A stretch of DNA of 14,204 nucleotides, taken from the NCBI GenBank assembly GCA_021846145.1, contig JAJZCJ010000056.1, positions 1-14,204 of the forward strand, given 5' to 3'. This document shows, piece after piece, positions 1-7,483 of this stretch. This DNA is from Bacillota bacterium. GTDB taxonomy: Bacteria > Bacillota > Bacilli > Alicyclobacillales > SLC66. The stretch's first letter is position 1. Each line of letters opens with the position of its first letter. The notes beneath the pieces are model-generated. The model did no database searches, was not told where the DNA came from, and saw only the letters and a program-made list of their open reading frames with translations. Position numbers and translations under genes: made by a program.

Positions 1-300
1 CATAAATGCCTTCTTGAAATGAATCCAAAAATCTTCCGGGTGTGCATGGAGATAGGCATCCGACATCATACCCAGTAAATCTTCATTATCCCAGAAACCG
101 TTTTCAGACCGAAAATCGGGAATTCCTGATTCGGTACTTGTGCCGGCACCAGATATTACCACGGTGCGGTGACTGTGATGTAATAAATTTTTCAGTTCAT
201 GTATCTGCTGCGCATTGGGTTCAACAAGGGGGAGGTAACTATGATTGTGATGGATTGGATTGGTTTTGGATGCTGGGAATAATTCTGAATCATGCCCCAC
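1..300 (-). CDS. Sir2-family NAD-dependent protein deacylase (sirtuin), 5' part only
   Basis: The minus strand from a GTG at 300 down to the window edge is open for 100 codons. Residues 51-65 read GAGTSTESGIPDFRS, the nucleotide-binding signature of sirtuins, and VVIS just before it is the first beta strand of the Rossmann fold. Sirtuins remove acyl groups from lysines using NAD+. The catalytic His and any zinc cysteines lie outside the window. The GTG is chosen because AAGGGAG (310-316 on the plus strand) sits 9 nt upstream, and an in-frame TAG lies further up. This start gives about 25 extra His/Asn-rich residues before the usual N-terminus, so a later non-ATG start is possible. The gene lies 72 nt downstream of the GNAT/synthetase gene on the same strand with no visible terminator between, so co-transcription is likely. 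The family call is firm; the substrate is inferred from the neighbour. Confidence 0.9.
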   Translation of the reverse strand, partial: MGHDSELFPASKTNPIHHNHSYLPLVEPNAQQIHELKNLLHHSHRTVVISGAGTSTESGIPDFRSENGFWDNEDLLGMMSDAYLHAHPEDFWIHFKKAFM

Positions 301-372
301 GTTTATGCACTCCCTTAACAAGAAAATCTATCTCTCTTAACATTACCACAGTGCAAACCATTTCTAGAAGTA

Positions 373-2877
373 CTATTCCCTAGAATTGAGGCGAATGCGC
401 AAATGGTCGATTTTGATTTCATGTGGAGTAATCTCTAATTTATCTACACGGATCCGGTGAATTTCCGGAACCGCTTCAATCAATGAGGATAGACGCAGTA
501 AAAATCCTGCCAGTATTTGTCCCTCGGTCTCTTTTAACACTTCATCTACAGAAGATTTAGCTAAATAATAAGTGGTAATTACCAATTCTCTCGCGTCAAG
601 ATCTGTAAGCGGCATGATGCGACTGGCTTCCTTGACCTGTGGAATGGCGTGCGTACGGCGATCCATGTTATGAAACACTCGCAATGTCATGATCGGGCCA
701 AATAAATTATCATACGTGATATCGATGGCCACTTCGCGGGCGTATAGCTGTTTTTTGGGGTTTTCATTTGCAGGTTGACTGCTGTAAGCGTAGTCTGCAA
801 ATTGCTGGACGGAGTCCGTGGCAATTGGCGCACCCAACATGAGCAACACTTGTTGCGCTGCCTCTAGGGATAGATGAGTTTCACCTTTTGACACAAATTG
901 ACGTACAAGCGTGCGGATGGCCTCTAAATCTACATCTTCAAAAACGGGGGTGACACCCTGTTCCTTTTCCTTGAATTCAGCATACGCTACCACCTTAGAT
1001 AAGGCGCGAATGGCATGTTCCGGGAAAGGGTATACAGGTACCCGTTGGGGTCCAGCCTGAATGTAGCGGACTAGAAAATCACCTTTCCACAGGAAATTGG
1101 CTACGACTGGTTTGAGAATGGGCTGCCCTGTTTCGTCCACTTCCGCTTCTGTCGCCGCTTCTTCAATGGCAGAGGTGATGGCTTGAATAATCCCGTCTTC
1201 ATCCGTTGATCCGACTGGAGTGAAAATGACGACTACCGCATCAATGGCAGGATCTTTTAATACCTGTGGCAGCACTTCACGATAGCTTTCTGCAAGTGCT
1301 TCAAAGCCTAAGTTGATCACGGGGCCGATAAATTCCAGTCCCTCTCTGACGATCGTATCTACGGTGATGACAGCACCACCAGCTGTATTAGTGACCACCG
1401 CCACTTTGCGGCCTCTAGGCAAGGGGACAAACGAGAGAATAGCTGCGACATCGAATAATTCCTGTAAGGTGTTGACGCGAATAATGCCAGCTTGGCGAAA
1501 TAACGCATCTACAGCTACATCACGGGCAGCCAGTGTATTTAGTCGGGTTTTGGAGATTTCCAGTGCACTTGCCGTACGCGCACTTTTAACGGCGATAATC
1601 GGTTTATTGCGTGCAATTCTTCTTGTGATACGCCAAAACTTGCGCGGATTACCAAAAGACTCAAGGTAGAGCACGATAACTCGGGTGTTATCATCGTCTT
1701 CCCAATATTGGAGCAAGTCATTACTAGATACATCCGTGCGATTGCCTAGGCTGACAAAACTGGACACACCGACCCCAATTCTGGTTGCATAATCAAGTAC
1801 GGCGATGCCGAGTGCTCCTGAATGACTGGCAACTGCGATACTGCCAACTGCAGGCATGATAGGCGCGAGACTAGCGTTAAAATGAAAGTTAGATTGCGTA
1901 TTGATAAATCCAAGGCTGTTTGGCCCAATGAGCCTGCGTCCTGTCTCGCGCAATTTGCGCAAAATAGCTTGTTCCAAATTGCGACCTTCGACGGTGGCAT
2001 CGGAAAACCCGGAGGAGATAATCATCACGGCACTCACTCCTGCTTGAATGCAGTCGTCCACAGTGCCTAATACCTGTGCAATAGGAACCATGATAATCGC
2101 TAAGTCAATCGTATCGGGGACAGCCTGAATGTTAGGATACGCTTTTACAGCCGAAACGGAGGTGGCAGTAGGGTTTACGGGATATACGGTGCCCGTAAAT
2201 TCATTTTGTAAAATGTTTTTCAAAAGCAGATATCCCAAACTCAATGGATCGCGGGATGCGCCAATCACTGCGATGGATTTGGGTTCGAAAAAAGAGTGAA
2301 GTGAGGCAATGGTTGCTCGTTTTTCGCGTTGTTCGCGCAGTGAACGAAATTTTTCCGTGTGGGTAAGCGATAGGTATAAATGAAGGGTGTCTGACTCAAA
2401 TTCACTGACGAGTTCGTAGCCACTGGCGCGGAAAACCCCTAGCATCTGATAGTTTTCCCTCAAAACGTATGCCTCAAAGCGCAAAATGCCATGATTCCAT
2501 GCCACATCAGCTAGGTATTCAAGTAAAAGAGTACCAATGCCTTTTTTTTGAATATGGTCATCCACTAAAAATGCTACTTCAGCCGATGTCTCATCGACAC
2601 GGATATAGTTGCCAATGGCCAAAAGCTGGTTGCCGGCAAGACACATGAGTGCAGCGCCGTTGTCCCCGCCGTCACCGATCATGGTGGTAATAAAATCATT
2701 GCGAAGTTCAGCTACCATGTGCATGAACCGCATGTATAGACTTTCTTTGGAAACGCGATTACCGAGATCATGAATAAGTGCGCGATCTTGTTCGTCATTT
2801 CTTGCCAGTCGCATTTCTGCTACGCGACCGTCCTTGAGGATGATTCTCGTGAGTTGTGCCCCGTGTTGACGTGCCAT
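373..2877 (-). CDS. Pat-like protein lysine acetyltransferase: GNAT domain fused to a degenerate NDP-forming acyl-CoA synthetase
   Basis: The protein has about 834 residues; numbering below counts from a GTG at 2886. Residues about 10-175 are a GNAT domain, with the acetyl-CoA loop QKKGIG at 113-118 after the strand AEVAFLV. Residues about 197-480 are the CoA-binding and succinyl-CoA-ligase-like parts (FFEPKSIAVIGAS, IGPNSLGF, ASHSGALG). Residues about 490-620 are the second ligase subdomain, and 655-837 are a shortened ATP-grasp remnant. The family's phospho-histidine position appears to be Arg448, so the synthetase part is probably non-catalytic and may sense ligand, as in Salmonella Pat. 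Here GNAT comes first, an order recalled from some actinobacterial Pat enzymes. Met4 (ATG at 2877) is preferred because GGCGAGTGAT lies just upstream; GTG at 2886 is the alternative. The likely role is acetylating metabolic enzymes such as acyl-CoA synthetases, with the downstream sirtuin reversing it. Confidence 0.85.
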   Translation of the reverse strand: MARQHGAQLTRIILKDGRVAEMRLARNDEQDRALIHDLGNRVSKESLYMRFMHMVAELRNDFITTMIGDGGDNGAALMCLAGNQLLAIGNYIRVDETSAEVAFLVDDHIQKKGIGTLLLEYLADVAWNHGILRFEAYVLRENYQMLGVFRASGYELVSEFESDTLHLYLSLTHTEKFRSLREQREKRATIASLHSFFEPKSIAVIGASRDPLSLGYLLLKNILQNEFTGTVYPVNPTATSVSAVKAYPNIQAVPDTIDLAIIMVPIAQVLGTVDDCIQAGVSAVMIISSGFSDATVEGRNLEQAILRKLRETGRRLIGPNSLGFINTQSNFHFNASLAPIMPAVGSIAVASHSGALGIAVLDYATRIGVGVSSFVSLGNRTDVSSNDLLQYWEDDDNTRVIVLYLESFGNPRKFWRITRRIARNKPIIAVKSARTASALEISKTRLNTLAARDVAVDALFRQAGIIRVNTLQELFDVAAILSFVPLPRGRKVAVVTNTAGGAVITVDTIVREGLEFIGPVINLGFEALAESYREVLPQVLKDPAIDAVVVIFTPVGSTDEDGIIQAITSAIEEAATEAEVDETGQPILKPVVANFLWKGDFLVRYIQAGPQRVPVYPFPEHAIRALSKVVAYAEFKEKEQGVTPVFEDVDLEAIRTLVRQFVSKGETHLSLEAAQQVLLMLGAPIATDSVQQFADYAYSSQPANENPKKQLYAREVAIDITYDNLFGPIMTLRVFHNMDRRTHAIPQVKEASRIMPLTDLDARELVITTYYLAKSSVDEVLKETEGQILAGFLLRLSSLIEAVPEIHRIRVDKLEITPHEIKIDHLRIRLNSRE

Positions 2878-2961
2878 TTTTATCACTCGCCATTCTCACA
2901 ATGATATAGTGTACATTCGTGAAGAAGCTATAGGGTTCCTGCCAATGATCGGTAATAATAG

Positions 2962-2990
2962 TTGACAGGGTGTAAGGGAGCCTGCATAAT
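2962..2990 (+). promoter_or_regulatory. sigma-A promoter of the guanylate-kinase-like gene
   Basis: TTGACA (2962-2967) and CATAAT (2985-2990) are separated by exactly 17 bp, a perfect -35 and a one-mismatch -10. The start codon of the plus-strand gene lies 47 nt downstream. This is the best vegetative promoter seen in the window. Confidence 0.75.
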
Positions 2991-3037
2991 ATGTGAAAAC
3001 CATGGTAGACCAGTGAATTTAGGTGAGGGATAAATCG

Positions 3038-3649
3038 ATGGTTCCCGAGTTATTCATTCTGTTTCGCCCAGAAGACCGAAGAGGTCGTAATGGGTATTTT
3101 ATTATCTTGTCAGGTCCATCTGGCGTGGGCAAAAACACGCTTTTAAATCACGTGTTAAAAGAGTTGTCTGGGGTATATTATATGCCTTCGGCCACCACAA
3201 GACCAATGCGATCGGGCGAGAGCCAGTTGAACCCTTATGCGTTTATCAAGACGGAAGAGTTTGAGGAACTAATCGAGCAAGGGCAATTTTTGGAATGGAA
3301 AAAAATCCATAATAACGCTTACTATGGTACTCATTTACCTACGATACGTTACGCAATTGATAATGGCTATGACATTATAACGGATATGGATGTTTTAGGC
3401 TGTGCGGATGCGATGGAGGCCTTTCCTGAACACATCCGCACTATTTTTATTACGCCGCCGTCGCTCGCGGAACTTTCGCATCGGCTATATGCGAGGGATT
3501 CCGATTCGGCAAATATTGAGCAGCGCCTGTCGCGCGTGGAATTGGAGCTAAAGTATCAGGATAAATACGATTACCTTATCGTCAATGACGACTTGGATCA
3601 AAGTGCGCATAAGCTCACACAAATCATTCAACACATCATTCAAGATTAA
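3038..3649 (+). CDS. guanylate kinase-like protein (divergent Gmk paralogue)
   Basis: The 203-residue product has the size and landmarks of guanylate kinase, which phosphorylates GMP to GDP with ATP. The P-loop GPSGVGKNT is at about 26-34. The GMP-binding segment SATTRPMRSGE, the tyrosine of AYYGT, the aspartate in DIITDMDVLG, the ITPPSLAEL strand and the VNDD motif near the C-terminus are also present. The usual GVDYFF stretch is replaced by NPYAF, and GKN replaces the GKG/GKS of common enzymes, so it is a divergent member, perhaps a second copy beside a housekeeping gmk elsewhere. ATG at 3038 is preferred over GTG at 3023 because AGGTGAGGG lies 8-11 nt upstream. It is monocistronic behind a strong promoter and converges with asnB only 14 bp away, with no clear terminator in the gap. 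Enzymatic activity is likely but not proven. Confidence 0.8.
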   Translation: MVPELFILFRPEDRRGRNGYFIILSGPSGVGKNTLLNHVLKELSGVYYMPSATTRPMRSGESQLNPYAFIKTEEFEELIEQGQFLEWKKIHNNAYYGTHLPTIRYAIDNGYDIITDMDVLGCADAMEAFPEHIRTIFITPPSLAELSHRLYARDSDSANIEQRLSRVELELKYQDKYDYLIVNDDLDQSAHKLTQIIQHIIQD

Positions 3650-3663
3650 TTCTTCGTTAGAGA

Positions 3664-5505
3664 TTATGGGATTAGGTCAACGTGGTATGCTTGCAGCCAT
3701 TCGTTGACTTGAATCAAGTAATCAAACATTTGCGGAATTGCCATAATCTGCCCAAACCAAGGTTTGTGTTCCGTTGAGTCATTGCTTTGTTCTACTAATT
3801 GTTTGAGCCAACCCACATTAATCAGTGACAGTAGCGGGGAACTTGGTTCATTGAGTATGTCTTCAAATTGATCCCTGACCGTCATCAGGTAAATAGGATC
3901 AGGTGTGGAAGGATAGGGACTTTTTTTGCGTTCGATCACGTCTTGGGGTAGCCAGCCTGCTAATGCACTCCGCAGTATGCCTTTTGACTGATTACCGTGC
4001 ATTTTCATCTGCCAAGGAATGTTCCAAACGTACTCCACTAATCGATGGTCGCAAAATGGCACGCGAATTTCTAACCCCGCCGCCATGCTCATGCGATCCT
4101 TTCGCTCCAAGAGTGTCGGCAAAAAACGGGTAATGCTCAGGTATGATATTTCTCGAATTCGCGCGTCCTCTGCGCTTTCACCTGCTAGCCTAGGCACCTC
4201 TTTGAGTGCGGCATGATAACGCTCCTGTACATACTTTTCTGGTTGCAACAATTCAAGAAATTCAGGGCGAATCCAGCCAATGCGCTCACGTAATTGCAAC
4301 GACCAAGGAAATGTGTCAGCACTTAGTGCATCTTGGCGATGGAACCATGGGTAGCCACCAAATACTTCATCAGCCGCTTCTCCTGATAGCGCGACGGTGG
4401 CGTGTTGTTTGATTTCCTGGCTGAATAGGTAAAGCGAGGCGTCAATATCGGCCATTCCGGGCAGATCTCTTGCATAAAGTGGGCGCAAAATGTGTTCCGT
4501 CATTTGTTTGGTGTCAAGGATGACGGGATGATGGACGCTGCCAATGTGACGTGCCACACGCAGAGCCCAGGGAGCATCTCTGCCTGTTTGAAACGCGTTG
4601 GCAACAAAGTATTTGTCCATGTCGACAAAATCAATGGCGTAAGTATGGAGAAGTTCCCCTTGTTTGGCAAGGGAATCCGCGGCAAAGGCAGAAACAGCGC
4701 TTGAATCCAGCCCTCCTGAAAGGAGGGTGGCAATGGGAACATCAGATATGAGTTGTCGAGCAACGGCGTCATACAGTAGTTCCTGAACTGTTTGGATGGT
4801 GGTCTCTACATTGTCGTTGTGAGGTGCACTTTGCAGGTGCCAATATGCTTCGTGTATCAAGTGATCTTTGGTATATTCTAGGAAGTGGCCCGGTTTTAGA
4901 TCCTTAATGTGTTTAAAGACCGCATTTCCCGGAGTGCGTGCAGGCCCAATGAAAAAGAGCTCTGCCAGTCCCTCCATGTCAACCTGGGCGGGAACTTTAG
5001 GATGCGCAAGTAATGCTTTTAGTTCCGATGCAAAGGCAAAAAAGCCGGACTGTTGGGAATAAAAAAGCGGTTTTACTCCTAATCGGTCACGAGCCAAAAA
5101 GAGCCGCTGATTACTCTCGTCCCAGATGGCGAAGGCGAAAATGCCATTTAGTTTTTGCAGACAGTCCCTCCCCCATTGAATGTACGCAAGTAACAGGAGT
5201 TCGGTGTCAGAGCGTGATAACAAGCTGTGACCGTGTTGCAATAACGCTTCTTTTATCTCCTTCATATTATAAAGTTCGCCATTGTAGGTAATCACATAAC
5301 GATGTCCACCTACGATTCGCTCCATAGGCTGTGTGCCGCCTTCAGGGTCAATGACAATCAGGCGCCTGTGGGCAAATGCAGTAGGGCCTAAGCGGATTTC
5401 GCCGTGATCGTCAGGTCCTCGGCAAGCTAGTGATATACTCATTTCCCTCAACACATTATCAGGTTCTTGCTCTTCCCAATCAATGTAGCCCGTGATGCCA
5501 CACAT
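3664..5505 (-). CDS. asnB: asparagine synthetase, glutamine-hydrolysing (AsnB/AsnO type)
   Basis: The enzyme makes asparagine from aspartate, glutamine and ATP. The N-terminal class II glutaminase domain (1 to about 210) needs Cys2 as its nucleophile, which fixes the start at the ATG at 5505 (MCGITGY); GTG at 5511 would add two residues and bury the cysteine. CRGPDD, AHRRL, YNGELYN and SRSDTE are the glutaminase substrate motifs. The synthetase domain carries the ATP PP-loop SGGLDSS at about 263-269 and the later motif SGEAADEVFGGYPW. At 613 residues it is full length and close to the B. subtilis AsnO class. AAAGGG lies about 10 nt upstream of the ATG. It is divergent from tadA across about 100 bp in which I see no clear promoter or riboswitch. 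B. subtilis has three such paralogues, so the exact orthologue is uncertain. Confidence 0.95.
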   Translation of the reverse strand: MCGITGYIDWEEQEPDNVLREMSISLACRGPDDHGEIRLGPTAFAHRRLIVIDPEGGTQPMERIVGGHRYVITYNGELYNMKEIKEALLQHGHSLLSRSDTELLLLAYIQWGRDCLQKLNGIFAFAIWDESNQRLFLARDRLGVKPLFYSQQSGFFAFASELKALLAHPKVPAQVDMEGLAELFFIGPARTPGNAVFKHIKDLKPGHFLEYTKDHLIHEAYWHLQSAPHNDNVETTIQTVQELLYDAVARQLISDVPIATLLSGGLDSSAVSAFAADSLAKQGELLHTYAIDFVDMDKYFVANAFQTGRDAPWALRVARHIGSVHHPVILDTKQMTEHILRPLYARDLPGMADIDASLYLFSQEIKQHATVALSGEAADEVFGGYPWFHRQDALSADTFPWSLQLRERIGWIRPEFLELLQPEKYVQERYHAALKEVPRLAGESAEDARIREISYLSITRFLPTLLERKDRMSMAAGLEIRVPFCDHRLVEYVWNIPWQMKMHGNQSKGILRSALAGWLPQDVIERKKSPYPSTPDPIYLMTVRDQFEDILNEPSSPLLSLINVGWLKQLVEQSNDSTEHKPWFGQIMAIPQMFDYLIQVNEWLQAYHVDLIP

Positions 5506-5607
5506 GCGCACCCATCCCTTTCTTTGCTGTGATTTAGGCTATGCAAATTCGCCCAATTGGTGATTGTGATAAAGTAGGTGGGTGAAAACGTTGTGAGGTG
5601 TTGTGTT

Positions 5608-6135
5608 ATGCAAACCATAAGCCATGAGCAAGCGATGGCACTCGCATTAGAACAGGCCAGTAAATCAAGGATGCTAGGGGAAGTGCCGATCGGAGCGGTC
5701 GTGCTCAACGCGGACGGAAAGGTGATTGGCTTAGGGCATAATATGACGGAGAGTTGGAACGACCCGACGGCACATGCAGAAGTGATGGCTATTCGTGACG
5801 CGACACGCAGGATTGGCGATTGGCGACTTGCCGGATGTCGGCTTTACGTCACCTTGGAGCCTTGTCTGATGTGTGCAGGGGCGATTCAACAGAGTCGCAT
5901 TGAACATATTTATTATGGTGCCACCAGCCCCAAAGCAGGAGCGATCGATTCCTTGCTACATGTATATGAAAGCAAGGGGTTTAATCATTACCCAAGTGTT
6001 ACCGCTGGCATTCATGCGGATAAGTGTGCTATGATATTGGCAGACTTTTTTCGCGACAAAAGAGGCAATCTCGATGTTAGCGAACTGCGGAGAGGTGTCC
6101 GAGTGGTCGAAGGAGCTCGCCTCGAAAGCGAGTAG
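5608..6135 (+). CDS. tadA: tRNA-specific adenosine deaminase TadA
   Basis: TadA converts adenosine 34 of tRNA-Arg(ACG) to inosine. The cytidine-deaminase fold shows the zinc and catalytic motifs HAE (56-58) and PCLMCAGA, with Cys86 and Cys89. ATG at 5608 is preferred to GTG at 5578 because GAGGTG (5595-5600) is 7 nt upstream and the usual family N-terminus then follows (SHEQAMALALEQA). The product has 175 residues, longer than the usual 150-165. The conserved end is FFRDKR near residue 152, and the remaining tail of about 23 residues is mostly encoded inside the following tRNA-Ser gene, with the TAG stop in its variable arm. The tail is therefore probably a passive read-through sequence. Placement upstream of the SRP RNA and dnaX matches yaaJ of B. 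subtilis. Confidence 0.95.
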   Translation: MQTISHEQAMALALEQASKSRMLGEVPIGAVVLNADGKVIGLGHNMTESWNDPTAHAEVMAIRDATRRIGDWRLAGCRLYVTLEPCLMCAGAIQQSRIEHIYYGATSPKAGAIDSLLHVYESKGFNHYPSVTAGIHADKCAMILADFFRDKRGNLDVSELRRGVRVVEGARLESE

Positions 6136-6178
6136 CCCTTTGCGGGGCTCGTGGGTTCGAATCCCACCCTCTCCGCCA
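6089..6178 (+). tRNA. tRNA-Ser (anticodon CGA)
   Basis: A complete class II cloverleaf is visible. The acceptor arms GGAGAGG (6089-6095) and CCTCTCC (6168-6174) pair. The D stem is TCC/GGA. The anticodon stem CTCGC/GCGAG encloses the loop CTCGAAA, giving anticodon CGA at 6123-6125, which reads UCG. A long variable arm AGCCC/GGGCT follows, then T stem GTGGG/CCCAC with the loop TTCGAAT. Discriminator G and an encoded CCA end the gene. Its first 47 nt overlap the 3' end of tadA on the same strand. Confidence 0.97.
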
Positions 6179-6187
6179 TTTTTATTT

Positions 6188-6333
6188 TCGGCTGAAGTCT
6201 CAGCGTTCATTGGGTTGGGTCCTGCGCGACGGGAGCTCTCGAACCGTGTCAGATCCTGACGGAAGCAGCACTTAGGGAAACCTTTCGGGTGCCGCAGTTT
6301 CGCCTAACCCGGTGGCGCTGAGAGTTCAGCCGA
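6188..6333 (+). ncRNA. ffs: signal recognition particle RNA, rod-shaped type without Alu domain
   Basis: The Ffh-binding hairpin is clear: GTCAGATCCTGACGGAAGCA begins at 6248, a GGAAAC-type tetraloop sits in TTAGGGAAACCTTT, and GGGTGCCGCAG returns at 6288-6298. The ends close as a long helix: TCGGCTGAA (6188-6196) with TTCAGCCGA (6325-6333), and TCTCAGCG (6198-6205) with CGCTGAGA (6316-6323), separated by one G-G mismatch. This gives about 146 nt, longer than 4.5S RNA but shorter than the 271-nt B. subtilis scRNA. Only 9 nt separate it from the tRNA and 20 nt from the next start codon, so there is no room for an Alu domain. It is probably cut from a transcript shared with the tRNA. Position between tadA and dnaX matches B. 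subtilis scr. Exact ends are inferred. Confidence 0.93.
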
Positions 6334-6353
6334 TTTTCTAAGGAGAGAAGTCT

Positions 6354-7478
6354 ATGGTCTATTCACCATTTGAACTTCAAAAGCTTTTTGAAACACTAGG
6401 CATCAATGAATGCGAGATTGAAGAACACCATCGAGCGATGGTAGACATCTTACATTTGACCGCTACCGCCTATCCGATTGCTTTTGCGTTTACGATGGAT
6501 GAAACTACGTACATAGAATTGAATCAGGCTTGTGCCGAGCTTTTTCAAGTCCCTTATCAGGCTGGCTTAGTAGAATTAGCCCAAGTATTAGCTTCGTATC
6601 CGGAACTTCTCTCCTTGATGTTGAGCACCGTGGTGGAACAACAGGAATATCGATCGCGCTTACTTTATTTTGAGCGCATAGATCGCTTAGTGAATATTTT
6701 AGTAGACACGCATTCGCTGAAAAAAGACGGAGCGCACTTGGGAACTGTATTTATTTTTCGTGAGATCACCAATTTAATTCAATTAGAAACTGATTTATTA
6801 CGCAATGATCGTTTGACGACGATAGGCAAAATGGCAGCCGGAATCGCACATGAAATTCGCAATCCACTGACTTCTATTCGCGGGTTTTTGCAGTTGCTTA
6901 TGCGAGATCTGGAGCATGCGGGACGTGATAAAGAGAAAAGCTATGCTGATTTGATCCTAACGGAGATTGATCGGGTGAATGAATTATTGAATCGAGTGCT
7001 GCTGCTGTCAAAACCTTTGGAAATTATGCTGGTGAATTATGATGTCAATGCCATTGTCAAAGAGTTGGGGATTCTCCATGAACCAGAGGCTATGATGCAC
7101 CATATTCAGATGCAGTTTCAATTAGGTGAAATCCCGCAAGTGAAATTGGATCTCAGTATGTTTAAGCAAGTGTTAGTGAATCTCATTCGTAACGCCGTCG
7201 ATGCGATGGAGAATGGCGGAAAATTAACGCTCTCCACAAGTTACGACGAGGTGGAAAGTGTAGTTAAAATTGATGTTTCTGATACAGGCGCTGGCATTCC
7301 CTCTTATCTTTTGGATCGCATTTTTGACGCTTTTTTTACGACAAAAGAACAAGGAACAGGGTTAGGACTTGCCATTTGCCAGCGCAACATTCATGAATTT
7401 GGCGGTAACATTCGCGTCAATTCTAAAGGGTATGGAACAACGTTTTCCGTGTTGCTTCCCCCCTTAGTCAGGGAGTGA
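6354..7478 (+). CDS. soluble PAS-type sensor histidine kinase, sporulation-kinase-like
   Basis: The 374-residue kinase has no membrane segment or signal peptide. Residues about 30-140 form a PAS-like sensor region ending in FIFREITNLIQLE. The dimerisation/phosphoacceptor domain carries GIAHEIRNPLTSIRGFLQLL with the phospho-His at 166. The ATPase domain has an N box NLIRNAVDAM (276-285), G1 DTGAGIP (310-316) and G2 GTGLGLA (334-340). That H-box wording is typical of kinases feeding the Spo0F/Spo0A phosphorelay such as KinA, so a role in starting sporulation is plausible but inferred. No response regulator lies nearby, so it is an orphan. AAGGAGAG (6340-6347) is a strong ribosome binding site. 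The stop is 5 nt before the chosen dnaX ATG, so the kinase is translated in one operon with dnaX, which is unusual. Confidence 0.9.
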   Translation: MVYSPFELQKLFETLGINECEIEEHHRAMVDILHLTATAYPIAFAFTMDETTYIELNQACAELFQVPYQAGLVELAQVLASYPELLSLMLSTVVEQQEYRSRLLYFERIDRLVNILVDTHSLKKDGAHLGTVFIFREITNLIQLETDLLRNDRLTTIGKMAAGIAHEIRNPLTSIRGFLQLLMRDLEHAGRDKEKSYADLILTEIDRVNELLNRVLLLSKPLEIMLVNYDVNAIVKELGILHEPEAMMHHIQMQFQLGEIPQVKLDLSMFKQVLVNLIRNAVDAMENGGKLTLSTSYDEVESVVKIDVSDTGAGIPSYLLDRIFDAFFTTKEQGTGLGLAICQRNIHEFGGNIRVNSKGYGTTFSVLLPPLVRE

Positions 7479-7483
7479 CATTG

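Noticed and set aside
42..383. Open frame of 113 codons on the plus strand
   Set aside because: It lies antisense to the sirtuin 5' end and the gap before it, has no ribosome binding site, and its product resembles nothing. The minus-strand sirtuin signature explains the region.
1313..1669. Plus-strand frame of 118 codons inside the acetyltransferase gene
   Set aside because: Antisense shadow of a well-supported coding region, with low-complexity composition and no start signal.
3650..3663. Possible bidirectional terminator between the guanylate-kinase-like gene and asnB
   Set aside because: Only a weak AAGA/TCTT pairing without a T-run is present in the 14-bp gap.
5506..5607. Riboswitch, T-box or promoter in the asnB-tadA divergent gap
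   Set aside because: The gap is about 100 bp. I found no T-box motif, no attenuator hairpin, and no -35/-10 pair with good spacing on either strand.
5956..6210. Minus-strand frame whose product contains GGEGGIRTHEP
   Set aside because: This is the antisense of the tRNA-Ser gene, a familiar false protein call next to tRNAs.
6074..6259. Plus-strand frame crossing the tRNA and the start of the SRP RNA
   Set aside because: The sequence is fully explained by the two RNA genes; no ribosome binding site or family match.
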